A stretch of 64,000 bases of DNA from Galbula dea (Eukaryota > Chordata > Aves > Piciformes > Galbulidae): positions 808,693-872,692 of the forward strand of contig VWZX01002368.1 in the NCBI GenBank assembly GCA_013399015.1, written 5' to 3'. The notes under the pieces are model-generated. The model had not been told where the DNA came from. It did not search any database and saw only the letters and a program-made list of their open reading frames with translations. Below are positions 50,971 through 62,700 of this stretch, in pieces (position 1 is the first letter of the stretch; the number at the start of each line of letters is the position of its first letter). A program made the position numbers and the translations under genes.

Positions 50971-53900
50971 TATTTATCACACAGTACAAGTCTAGAAATA
51001 AACTGATTAACTCTTGAAGCCCAAAATTTTAATATATATTTAAAAATATTATATATAAAACTTACAGCTACAGAGAAAGTCAGACTTTGCCTTCTTTGAT
51101 TTTGCTGAAATGGCTCATGTAGATTGAGCTTCCTAAACTCCCACTTCCAATGTGATGTGATTAAATAATGATTTAGCTCTGTCATCTCACTGTTATGTCT
51201 GATAACTTTTAATCATTAATTGAGGTGAAAGCTGTAAATTTCCAAAGAACCTTATTACACAATACTACAGAGAAAATACCATACAAAAACATTTACTGAA
51301 GAAAAAACACCCCAAGGAAAAACTATAACCAGTATGCCAAACAGATGACATAGATGAAAAAACAGCCATCACAACTAGAGTATCTCTCAAAATCATTTTT
51401 CCCTGCAAAATGTACTAGGAAAGGTCCTTGATAAACTCAACTACCAGAAGCTGTGGCAGCCACAGCACAAAATCCATATTGCAACAGAACAGGGTCAAAC
51501 ATCCCTGTGAACCTTGCAGACAACATTAAGCCCTGATGCCATTTAGGGTGAACACAGGAAAACTTGGATGTTAAGTTTAAATAGCAGAACAACAAGTTCT
51601 TGTAAACAAACCATCAGGCTAGTTCCAATGTTTAAAACACTAATTGTTTTCATAAACCAACCTGCCAAACTGCAGCTTCTGCGCCCTCTCTCAGTTCTTG
51701 TTACAGTTGCTACAAGAAATGAGGAGATTTCAAGAAGCAGGGGGTACCTTACAACCATGATAAAAGCACTATAAAACATTAGTTAGGCAGACTGGAGCAG
51801 AAAGGGAAGAAAAAAACCTTCTTCGCCATCACAGGCATATTGCCATTTTATGAAGAATGGCTGGACCACAATCTTTGTTAATATTTATACTAGAATGAAT
51901 TTCTTTCAAAATAGTTCTCAGAAAAACCACAGCCACATAGTTTTAGTAAGAATGAAGGTCTGGAAGGAAACAAGTACTGTAGAAATAGCATGTGTGGACA
52001 TAGTACTACTCTTCTGCTTTTCTCAAGGACAGAAAGAACATATACTGTAGATTTCTGTTGTAAGAACCAATTAGCAAGGATAGAGACTGCAGTTGCAGTA
52101 GACTGATTTACTCCTTGCAACACCTGTAGGTCTGGGTAACACAAAGACTACTCAAAAGGATTTGTAAAGCAAACAGCAACAGTATAATTGCCCATGTAGT
52201 TGTTTGGTGGTTTTTCTGGATTATCCTCTTGAAAATCAGAGAATAAGCAGCATTAGTAAGGCATTATAAGCCAGCACAGTCTGGAATTTTTCTTTGTCCA
52301 AGACTTATTGGTAGAAAAGTTTACCAACTAAAATAAAAATAAACCAAACAACACAACATTTTGGCAGGCCAAGAGTTTATCTCCTTTATACAGTGGAATT
52401 ATACAGAGTGACATGGCCTTTTAGGAATCTACAGCTTCCCAAAGTCCACCCACTCTGATAACAAATGAACGACATTAATAACAAAATGAAGAAGTCGATC
52501 CTGGGTAGCTAGCAAATCTCTAGCTCTTCCTGCTCCCCTCTGTTACTGTGGGTAAGAACACTGCAAACCTTAGGTAATATTTTGCCATTTCAAGAAAACA
52601 AAAGAAGTGTTACATATTTTTATTCCTAACCCTGTGGTATGAAGACCCTTCCTTGTCACTGTTCAAGAGCAAGCTGCTTTCAACTTGCTGTGATAAGACA
52701 TATTTTCTGACATATACCTTTCTGCCTGCCTTGCCTGACTAACAGGCTTTCTGAATATACTGGCCATGCAAAACAAGAATCTCTGTTTCTGTTTAAAAAC
52801 CATAATTGTGTGGTCAGTGTTGACAGGTTTAGTCCTTTTCTTACACAGCTGCTCAGCTGTGAAAGCACCCATTCAAACTATCAAGACCCAGTTCAACTCT
52901 CTTCTCTGTCTCTGGAGATCGAAACCAATCTTTCCTTCCTCCTAGGAGAAGGCTTTCCCACATTTTATTGCACAGTCATTTACAGAAGCCTATGCACAGT
53001 GTTTGGAAGAGTCATGTCTACACTAGACTTCAACATCCTACACAAAATTCTCTACCATTAAGCCAGAGTGCAGCAGGTCCCTCTGCACCCGTGTCCCTCC
53101 AGCTCTGATTCTTCTTTGCAAAGAAAAAGAAATTGCGAGGGAGGGAATGAGAATCCCACTTCAGGAAGCTCACTATTTAAATCCCTGGCCCTTGTCCCAG
53201 GAGACATGTACATGAACTTCCTCAGGAAAAGATGGGAACTGAACCCAACTCTGTAATGCCCTAGAAGAATACATTCACTAACCTGATCCCAGACAGGGAC
53301 AGACTTCAGCACCTTTGCTTGCTTTGCTTAAAAAGGAAAAGGAAAAAAAAAAAGCAAAATGCAGAGAGTAGATTATTTATAAGATTTTTTTTTAAAGGCT
53401 CTGAGCTTCTACCTTCAAGAAGGAACTCCAGGCTGCATATCATAACCTTTACAGAGAGCTGAATAAGATACAGTTGCTCCTGAATGGGAGGTAACTTAAA
53501 ATACACTCTTGTCTCTTTTGCTTCCTACTTTCTCATTTACACGACTCCCCACTCCATCTGCTGCTTTTTCCAGATCCTGCTTTGAGACACTTCAATTCTC
53601 AACATCTAATTATTTTCAAGCATTGTACAAGCATTGCTCAGTGAGGTCCACACACCTTGAAACCTGCAGTTCTCCACTTCCACATTGCACCTCCTAATTT
53701 ATGTCCATGCAGACTTAGTCAAAATGTGAATCTTTGGTAAGTTTTGGTGGGGTTTTTTTTGTTATTTCTTACTTCAACCATGGCTAGGAACATCCAGAAC
53801 ATTAAGAACTGTCATTTGAAATCCTGCCATCTTAGAGGAAACTTCTGAGCCTCCTCCTGTTCCTCCATCAGAAGTGAAATCTGCCTCCTAACACAGAAGA

Positions 53901-56162
53901 AAAAAACCCAAAACTAACAGAAGACCTCTTACATTATCTTCACTTCATGATACAAGAGCTGCTACTTAACTTGTTGCTTGGCTTTCAGTCCCAAATAACA
54001 GTGTAAAACATACACAACATCTAACAGATGTTACAGCTAAGCATAAAACAAAAGATACAGAACACTCAGGCAGTCTCCTATGCTCAGCATCTTTCACTAT
54101 TTGCAAAACTAATGAGGGTAAAACATTCAGCAAGACTTGGATTTACATTTTAGGCATCTGTTTTCAAGTTGGGCAAGTGCACAAAACCATCACAGGCTTA
54201 AGGTCTCACAACTGAATGAGATGACAAGCAGAGGAGACAGGCCACAAGAGGCCTTTAAAGCAAAGAAATGCAGTTTAGCTTTGATGAAACAAAAGGCAGA
54301 AAAACCTCATGGGAGAAAAAGCAAAGATAAGCATAAGGCAGCCAAAACAAGAAAAATTAACTAGACAGCATTATTTTGGATAAGTAAAAATGCATTCCCC
54401 AAAGCAAGACAGAAGAGAATGGGTGTAATGGAGATATAAGAGATTCTGCCCTAGTCCAGGAGCTCCAGCAGCCTCACAGATCCTGAGCTAGAGCCAGGAC
54501 CCAGGCACTGTGGCCACATCACCTCTTATCTGCTGCTGCTCAAACCTCCTGCTCCTGATGCCACTCTCAGCAAGAAGTCCATCCACACTGTATTAGCAAG
54601 AACAGTCCTTCGAAGAACCCAGCTGCAATTGAGTCTCATAACCTTTAACACTACAGCACACAGTAATATTGTTTTGACCACTACAAAGGAATTTAATGAA
54701 GGGAATTGATTATCACCTGGGTTAGACATACATCTCAATGCCATATAAAGTCCCTATGAATAAAAGTGTATTTCACTAAGAAAGACCCTCGTCTTAGCTT
54801 CAGAAACACATAATATTACGACTACATTAAGAGTGTGGTGGAAAAAGCAACAGAGTTTTAGATTTTGGTTAGGGAAATTCTTGACCTTTGAAAGATCAGA
54901 CTGAAAGTATTATTTAAATCAGCTCAGATTTTTGATCCATTCACTACTATAGCCATAATAGGTCTTCTTTTTTTTTTTGCATTCCAGTTGTAGTATTTTT
55001 AGAAACAAAGCAGCATAGCTCCCATTTCTTGTTCTTCCCTTACTTCGTGTGTATGCTGTTGAATCACTAACTGCAAATACCACTAACGACTGATGCCACA
55101 GCATTTCACGAGCTCCACCTGCAACAGCCCTGAAAATTTTCTCTAGAAGAGCCAGCTCAGAATTATTATCTGCTACTGCTGAAGCAACAACATCCCACAT
55201 CAAACTGTCTCAAGTCAAAGTAGCTGCTCTCAGAATCCCTGTTCCAAAGTAGCTGTGACTTATCTGGATCACCCATGTTTTTTCAACTATCTGTAACTGC
55301 AAAGATGGTTAAAAATAGTTCTCAGGTAATTGTCCTTTATGAGGTAATTTCACTGTGTTGTGTGGCTACTGCCATTGTGTTACATTATTTGAATTTCATG
55401 TGGTGTCCTGAAAATAAAGAGTTACACAACACTGTGCTCATCTATATATTAATGTTCGCTACTTTAACTCTAGGATCCAGGTGACCAACCTGCCCAGGCT
55501 GCATTCCTACACTGACAAAATCTTAAACATTCTGAATTTGAAGAAAAAAGAAATATTACCAGCTCCACTTTTATTTTATGATTTTTTTTGTGACCTAATG
55601 TTAACCTTTTGAACAACTGGTGCCAGAAAAACAAGTTAGTACAGTCTCTGTATAATCTTGCTATAGGCAATAAAACAAGTATGCATGGATGTAAGAAGAC
55701 TCAAAGATGCCTCATGAATTAAAATCATCTATCTTGTTTTCTAAAGATTTATCCATAAATCAACCTGAGAATAAAGGACAAAAATAAACCCTGATAGACA
55801 GATGCATCAGTGAAAGGAGGAACATACTGGTAACCAAGTAACGAGCATGATTCAATTCTTAGCTTGGCTTTCTGAGTGTATGAAATATGAGTAGTTAACA
55901 GGCACTTTGAGCAATCCTATCATCCAATATGAATCAAATTTAACAGAAAGGTGGACTTTGCAAAAATCTTAACTGATTACAAGATTCATAAAAACCAGAC
56001 AGAAGAAGGTACCTAATTTGGCAGCCCCATTAATAAGAATGTTGTGTACCAGACATCAGAGAATCCACATAGCTGAAAGATGTTCTAAACATACTGACCA
56101 CAAGAACAACAAAACTTTACACCTGATTAGATTCAGACAACCAATGCCACTGAAAACACTGT

Positions 56163-56382
56163 TTATCCAACCAGTTCCAAATGACCACTATTGCTAAACA
56201 TCACTGTCACATCAGTGGATACAGATATTTGTTACAGCTATAGTCTTTGAGTTTCAGATGAACAATTTAGAATTCTTGAAAGCAAGCTGTGTTTTATGTT
56301 CACTGACATTATCCTCACCATGGGAAAGCTGTACTGCTTCACATGCTTTGTATGTTTTCCTGTGACCATACCAGCGTGGGAG
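56163..56382 (+). repeat. 220-bp direct duplication, copy A (intron 1)
   Basis: Aligns without gaps to 57530-57749, offset 1367 bp, with ten mismatches in 220 positions by eye (about 95% identity). It starts TTATCCAACCAGTTCC and ends ACCATACCAGCGTGGGAG. No similarity to CR1. It could be a local segmental duplication or the two ends of a repeat family I do not recognise. Confidence 0.9.
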
Positions 56383-57529
56383 TAAAAGGCAAAGAGCACA
56401 ATTACAAACGTTAAACCTCATTAAGTGCCATTTTCACAAATTTTACATGCTAATCAAACTAAATATTTTGGGGTAAAAAGCAAAGACCTGACTCGTAAAA
56501 TGTTAATTAACAGACCAGAGACCTCTGTCTCTATTTGCAACAGGAACTAGTAATCTGAACTACACTGCTCTTCAGGAACTAAACACAAGTTCCTGACAGA
56601 CACCTGTTTTCAGGCTTTCTGATAACACCCCATGGGAAGCATGTACATCATCTTTCTTTCACTTTTCAAATGCTGTCCCGTTTTCCCCACCAGCTCCAGA
56701 TGAGTAACTCAGTGAAGAATTATTATCACGTACAGAACTTAGCTTCATTTTTCGTAGCTGCTACTTTCTTATGGCACAAAATTAATTCACTTCTTAATAC
56801 CAAAGACTAAGAGAAAAAATATTTGTAAAACAACTTACTGTAAGAAATGCCGTGGTCCTAATCCCTTTAATACCTGGATCTCAATAAATAAAGGCCTCTC
56901 AACAGCACAGTTCAAAGTTACCCATCTGTCACTCCTGCCTTGACCTCCCTTACTCTGCTCACAAGAAGAATGGTGGAAAAAGTAAGCAAGCACTACAAAG
57001 CTCTGACAGCAGAACACCTCCTATGGTAGACAACCTATAAGGTAATTAGCACAAATAAGCCACAGACACCACTTTTTTTGTTATTGTTAGTGCTACAGAA
57101 ACATGCTCGCTCTTTATTTTACAGTGGCAGCTAACAACTCAGCGACACATTCTTTACCCTAGATCTTGTGCAGGCAGAGGAGAAAAAAAATAAAGGCAAT
57201 TCCCTCGGGATAGTAATTAAAAGGAGAAGCATATTCATTTGATCTAATTTAGACATCAGTTAGGAGATTAATCCGACCAAAATAAGAAAGCAGCAGCAGA
57301 GCAGCCTAAATCCACTTTTGCAGGGACGCATGCAACTGCCTTAACATCATACAGAGGCCAGAATGTGAACTAAGGTTCCTCTAAATATCCAGAGGTATGG
57401 TGGTGTGGATGCCCCTCCCAGCTTAGTCAGAATAAAAAAATACAAATAAACCAAACATAGAAGGTAGAGAGGTAACAAGGAAACAAAAATTAACAAAGTT
57501 TATTAGAAGAACGAAGCCTATCTAGCTGG

Positions 57530-57749
57530 TTATCCAACCAGTTCCTAATGACCATTATTGCTAAACATCACTGTCACATCAGTGGATACAGATATTTGTT
57601 ACAGCTAAAGTCTTTGAATTTCAGATGAACAATTTAGAAATCTTGAAAGCAAGCTGTGTTTTATGTCCACTGACGTTAACCTCACCATGGGAAAGCTGTA
57701 CTGCTTCACATGCTTTGTATGTTTTCCTGTGACCATACCAGCATAGGAG
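57530..57749 (+). repeat. 220-bp direct duplication, copy B (intron 1)
   Basis: Second copy of the 56163-56382 unit. Its left border lies in CTGGTTATCCAACCAG, a perfect 6-bp inverted repeat around ATCC that is imperfect in copy A (CTGTTT). The match ends at GCATAGGAG; beyond it the sequences diverge. Confidence 0.9.
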
Positions 57750-59103
57750 CTGCTGCCACCACAGGCAAGTATGAACAAAAACAAGTTCAGAAACATCAGG
57801 TTCTCAAAAGACAGACGCATATAATAGGGCAACCAGTTTTCAACTTCTCATTTCAAGTGTTTCAGATGAGGAATTTCCAACTGATTGTTTAGGGGAACCG
57901 ATACAAGCGTAGGGTTAAAGATCACAGGTAGTATCTAAAGCACAATCTGCTTTCAAGTTCTGCAATGTGACAAGTGTCAAAATGTCAACTGCTATGAAAA
58001 CCATTTAATGCATTGAAAATAGTATGTTCATGCTTAGGGAACAGAATCATGTATCTCAGCCTCATTTTCTTTTTCGAATTACTACATAACATGGCATGAA
58101 GTCCAGACCAAGGAAAGCCAGTCTATTTACAGACAGAACAGTTTACAAACTTTAACTGCAAACCAATTCAATTTCTCAAAAATCTAGGTTTTCACAGTAA
58201 CTACAAGAAACGTAATCACCACCATCACAAGAAACCGAACTCTCTTAACACGTCCGCGTTACCTCACCCTGCCAGGGCGCTCCCTTGGATAGACAGTGAG
58301 CCATTTGGGCACCGACACCGGTATTCCTTCCCCTTGCAGAGCAGTAATGCAGCAAAGGCAAGCAGCAGCAGCGCCAGCAGCAGGAACTACCGTCGCTACT
58401 GGCAGCGCTGCTCCGCTTATAGTCTCGCCCTCCTCCCGCAGACAAGCAGCAGAGCTCACCGGCCAAACTTTATGGCCCGGCGATGGAGCTGGCTCCCAGG
58501 AAGAGCAGCACCCACAGAAATGTTGGAACGGCTGCCGCCGAGGACGGGACCACAGGTTAGCCGCTGCACAGCCCGGCTCCCTGACAGCGCCCGGCGCCGG
58601 CCCCGCCGCCGGGGCGGACTGGGGGCCTGGCTGGGGAGTCGCACAAGTCAGCTGCTGCTCTCCGGAGGGGGCGAAACGTACTGAAAATGCTATTTTTAAG
58701 GGGAAAACAAACCAAAACAAACAACAACAGCAAAAAAAACCCACAGACTTTTTTTTTTTCTTCGGAGGTGAAAAAAAAGTAAAGCATCTTAGCGTAAAAG
58801 AAACTGTCCACTGTACCTCCTCATGCTCGCCCCTGCGGCTGCTGTGCTTACAGTGCAGCAGGGACAAGCTCTTTCCCGCACGGCAATGCCGAGCCGAGCC
58901 AAGCCGAGCCCCGCTGCCCCGGGCCCGCAGCGAGGCCCCGCGGGACGGCCAAGCTGACAGCTAAGCGCCGCCGGAGCCCGCCCCCGTCATCCCCATACCT
59001 CCCTGTCCCCAGCCGCCCCCCAGAGACAAGGCCGCCCCACAGGTCGGGACGTAGCCCCGTTCCTCCGGCGCAGAGGAGCCGCAAGCTGCCCGGCCGCTTG
59101 TAC

Positions 59104-59200
59104 CTGTTGCGCTGCCCGTGAGCGCCTGCTCCGCACGGGCTGCCGTCTCCTCCTCCGCCTCCCGCGGCGGCGTCAGCCCCACAACATGGCGGCGGAGGCG
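59104..59200 (-). other. ITSN2: ITSN2 exon 1, non-coding 5' UTR (5' end approximate)
   Basis: On the minus strand the sequence GCGCAACAG is followed by gtacaagc, a reasonable splice donor inside the CpG island, and the next acceptor in the gene is that of the first coding exon at 48414. The transcription start cannot be read from sequence; I put it near the YY1-type ATGGCGGC motif at 59183-59193. If transcription starts upstream of 59187, the exon carries a five-codon upstream ORF, ATG to TGA, at 59187-59173 in a GCCGCC context. Other first exons within the island are possible. Confidence 0.55.
59182..59193 (+). promoter_or_regulatory. TISU / YY1-type element
   Basis: CAACATGGCGGC matches the TISU consensus SAASATGGCGGC at every position and contains the YY1 core AANATGGCGGC. 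Such elements sit just downstream of transcription starts of TATA-less promoters. On the plus strand its ATG opens a 132-codon frame (59186-59584) pointing away from ITSN2; read on the minus strand the same bases lie in the presumed exon 1. YY1 can act in either orientation, so this may serve ITSN2, a divergent transcript, or both. Confidence 0.6.
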
Positions 59201-59410
59201 GGGGCCGCCCGGGAAGGAAGAGGGGGAGGGAGCCGGGGCTGGCGGGCACGGGCCGCGGGCGCCGCTGGGTGTCGACTGTGCGCCCGGCAGCCGTGGGCGT
59301 GGGGTTGGCCCATTCCTTTGGCGGAGATCGACCGCATCCCGAAAGGGAGTCAAAGAGCCCCAGGCGAGAAGCACCTGTACTTGGGCTGTAAGGCTAGGGC
59401 CTCAATAAAG

Positions 59411-59720
59411 GGTCACAGAATCACAGAATGGTTTGTGTTGGAAAAGGACTTTGAAGGTCATCTAGTCCAACAGCCGTGCGGTGAGCAGGGACCTCTTCAA
59501 CTAGATCGGGTTTCTCAAAGACCCAAACAACCTGTCCTGGAACGTTTCCAGGGATGGGGCATCTACCACCCGTGCCAGTGTTGACCATTTTCACCATAAA
59601 AAATTTCTTCCTTGTATCTAGTCTAAATGTACTCTCTTTTAATTTAAAACCATTAGCCCTTGTCCTATCACAACAGGCCTTGCCAAAAAGATTGTTGCCA
59701 TCATTCTTGAGGTTGTCTTG
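59411..59720 (-). mobile_element. CR1 LINE fragment just upstream of the ITSN2 CpG island
   Basis: Plus strand reads GGTCACAGAATCACAGAATG, then TCATCTAGTCCAACAG and, further on, the CATTAGCCCTTGTCCTATCA block of CR1. It begins about 20 bp beyond the island's right edge and roughly 220 bp upstream of the presumed start. The right end is uncertain. Confidence 0.92.
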
Positions 59721-62700
59721 TCCTGGGATGCCACCTCTCAGGTTTGGTCTAACCTAAGCTGGTATCCGGAGGTAGGAACGACAGACCTATTACCATCACC
59801 CTGCCTGACCTTTGTGGCACAGCAGCAGGGATCCCACTGTGAGCCATGCTGCAAGCACTGGTTGGCACAATTTGGTCTGCAGGATCAATTCTACTAAGCG
59901 ATACGCTACAATTAAAAGACCTTAACTGACAGTAAATTTACTACAGCCTTACTGAAAATTTTCTCACTATTGATTCCATCTGCTGCCTCACTATTTGTTC
60001 CATAAATTTATTTTTGTTTTCTAGCTGTATGTCTATATTTAGGAAAAAAAAGGGTAATAAACTCTAAAATACCCTCAGTCCGATCTTGACAGTTACATTT
60101 TTGTGGAAGCTCAGAAGCTAACGCCTCTGGTTTGATCATTCTGCACAAGCAGGACTCCCAGATTAAGCTTTTTTTTTTTCCACACTGTTGTATCCCTGGG
60201 AGAGGGTTGACAGCACCCTTAGGAGTGCCAGGTGGTGTTCCTCAATGGGAAGCATGTGCTGCTGGGGCACCAGCACCAGGGAGGGGAAGGCTGGCATGAG
60301 GAAATAAATTCAGCTCATGCCAGGCACTACTTAGCATACTAAGATATGCAGGGTTTCAGGGGTTTATCTTTTTAAAACTTAAAGAATCCTATGGAAAGGA
60401 AACACATTAAAAACTCCCTCATTTTTAAACATTAAATATTTTCCTTCTTCAGAGAGTGGATCTTGCTATGTACGGAAGATTACAGTGCCTTTCTGCTGTT
60501 TCTGCTATGTAGATAATTACACATCACCTTTGTACAGAGCAGATTTTTTCACTGACTCATTCTTCTGGGTTCTTAATGAGCCTTTCCAGTTTGTTACACC
60601 TTTTATCATTCATCGTGATTCCAGAACAGTCAAGTTGTGCCATACAATGGTCATAGTCACATACTAGCACATACTACTCTTCAGTATTTCTGCCTAGACA
60701 CCTAATGTTTGCATGTGCTGTTCCAGCAGCTACACTGCATTGGCAGTTTGCATTCATGTATCTGTCCCTTGTGATCTCCTCAGCCCTCATCTAATTCAAT
60801 GCTGTTGAAGACACAATATTTTCCTTCCTTACTCCTAGCCCAAAAGCATGCTATGTATTTTTGTTCCTATGTACAGCCAGTAGCCTCGTCTTTGATATGT
60901 AGATATTTGCCATGTAGGTGTATTAAAACATGTTGTTCAAGGGGCACATGCTGACTTTGTGGCTTAAATCACTCTGTGGCCACCAGCCACCTTCATTGTT
61001 TAGCAGTGATCTGCAGATTTCATGAGTAGTGCTTCATTTAATTCCAAATAATTGAATGAGATAACAGAGCAGCCCTGGGTCAAGAACAGAGTCATTTGGA
61101 GCCCAGTTAAAAAGTCTCTCATCTGACAATTTTTAATTTGAATTACTTTCTAAGGTCTCTTCAAACACAGCCTTTAATCCTTTTAGTACACATTACAGTG
61201 AGAGAGCACAGTTCTAAACTTGACTGTGTTGTGTAGGCAATACACACTGCCTGCTTTCAAGATAAGTGGTTGCATGGACATAACAGTCTACAAGTTCATA
61301 AAGGCTATAGCAGAGAGGATTAAGATAACAATAGACCAGATGAACATGGTCCTTCTCACAGGAAGAAAAAGATCAAGTTACTGATTGCAGTAATTAAGTA
61401 TTGGGAAGGGCAGTGGAAAATAACTACCTGTAAGTCTCTAACTGGTTAGATAGGTACCTGTGAGGAGTGCAGTCAATACAGTTAATCCTGCCTTCAACAC
61501 TGAACCATGTGTCTTCTCAAGGAACCTCACAACTATTTTCTTCTATATGTAATGTTACTGCCAGGTCCCACCAAGCAAACAGACTTGGACCATACACCGT
61601 GTGAATTTGTCCTGCTGGACAAAAGGCTGTGTAGAAAACCAGGGAGAGAGTTGGGAAGCTGCGCAGGGGGCGTGGTATGTGGTAGAGCATGTGTTTTTGC
61701 ACGTGATCAAAGGGAAGATGAATCATATGGGACATGAGTTTTAATGTATATTTAGTGGATTTTAATTTTATACACAGTTCTGCAACTGCATAAGCCAATG
61801 GTTAGGCTAGAATGGTCACTAGGCTTTAGTGACTCATTACCTGCTTGGGTGCCTCCATTGCCTCTTGCAAACTGCAGCAAAAACAAGGGAGATACCTGTG
61901 ACAGCTTTGAATACTACCTTAGAATGCTACATGCAGTTTTGTACCATAACAATAGTTGCATGTATTAATTACATATTTTGATATTTTGTGCTGTTACTGC
62001 TAACCCCTTCTCTCTCTCCATGTTAGATAATTTATATGCTAAATAAAGGCAACAGTGGCGCTTTTTTACATATGCAGATTTGCCAATCTGTGCATATGAA
62101 AGCAAAAAAATCCCAACCTTCATCTTTACTTGTGTCTGAAAACATACTGCCATCTGAAGACAAGTTATTAAAGTTAACTAAATAAAATGATAACCAAACA
62201 CAGGGCTTAACCATTGTCTTGGAGGTAACAAAGTGCACAAAGGAGGAAGTGTATAAAGGACATTGGGACACTTGATTCTGTAAAGGTGACAGATGAGGAA
62301 GGACCCATTTGCGTTATTAAGGTTATGCGAGGTCCCTATAGGAAAGCAGCAATACCGCTCATTTTGAGACAGCTACAGATGTTGCCCAATATCTCTTTGA
62401 TACAGAACTGAAGCCAGGAAAACCTGCAATACTGTGAGCTCCTGGGAAGGGAGAAGTCAGAGAGAATGCAAAATCCAGCTGATTCCTTGGAGAAAAAACC
62501 TTGTGTAAAAATTTGCATATCAAAGCTTTGTCTATTCTTATTCTAGACAAAATGAATGCTGTTTCACCTGCATTACCACAATCAACCAGAGCTGATCAGA
62601 GGTTTTAGAACAATAAATATCTGTAAGATTACTTAAGTAGCAGGAAGAGGGGCAGGACTCACAGGCTGCTGTGAAGACACAGTTGAATACAGCAACACCT

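Larger units (their letters stand above)
48415..59103. other. ITSN2 intron 1 (10.7 kb)
   Basis: Holds the G-run tract, the AC/AT microsatellite, one CR1 copy, the 220-bp direct duplication and, at its 5' end, the downstream half of the CpG island. Open frames at 54919-55203 (minus) and 55275-55484 (plus) have no recognised family and no convincing gene context. Confidence 0.75.
58240..59390. promoter_or_regulatory. CpG-island promoter of ITSN2
   Basis: This is the only strongly GC- and CpG-rich block in the window, set in AT-rich DNA. It covers exon 1 and its donor and includes several GGGCGG/GGCGGGG-type boxes and a YY1-type motif. No TATA box is evident, which fits a dispersed housekeeping-type start. 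Long open frames run through it on both strands (for example 58296-58964 plus and 58259-58867 minus); these are expected in GC-rich DNA and I do not call them genes. Confidence 0.85.

Noticed and set aside
55275..55484. Plus frame with two hydrophobic stretches, like a small membrane protein
   Set aside because: No recognised family, no promoter or splice context, and hydrophobic translations are expected from T-rich DNA.
58296..58964. 222-codon plus-strand open frame, and overlapping 202- and 137-codon minus frames
   Set aside because: They lie in the CpG island, where stop codons are rare by composition; the Ala/Pro/Gly/Arg-rich translations resemble no family and run through the presumed exon 1 and its donor.
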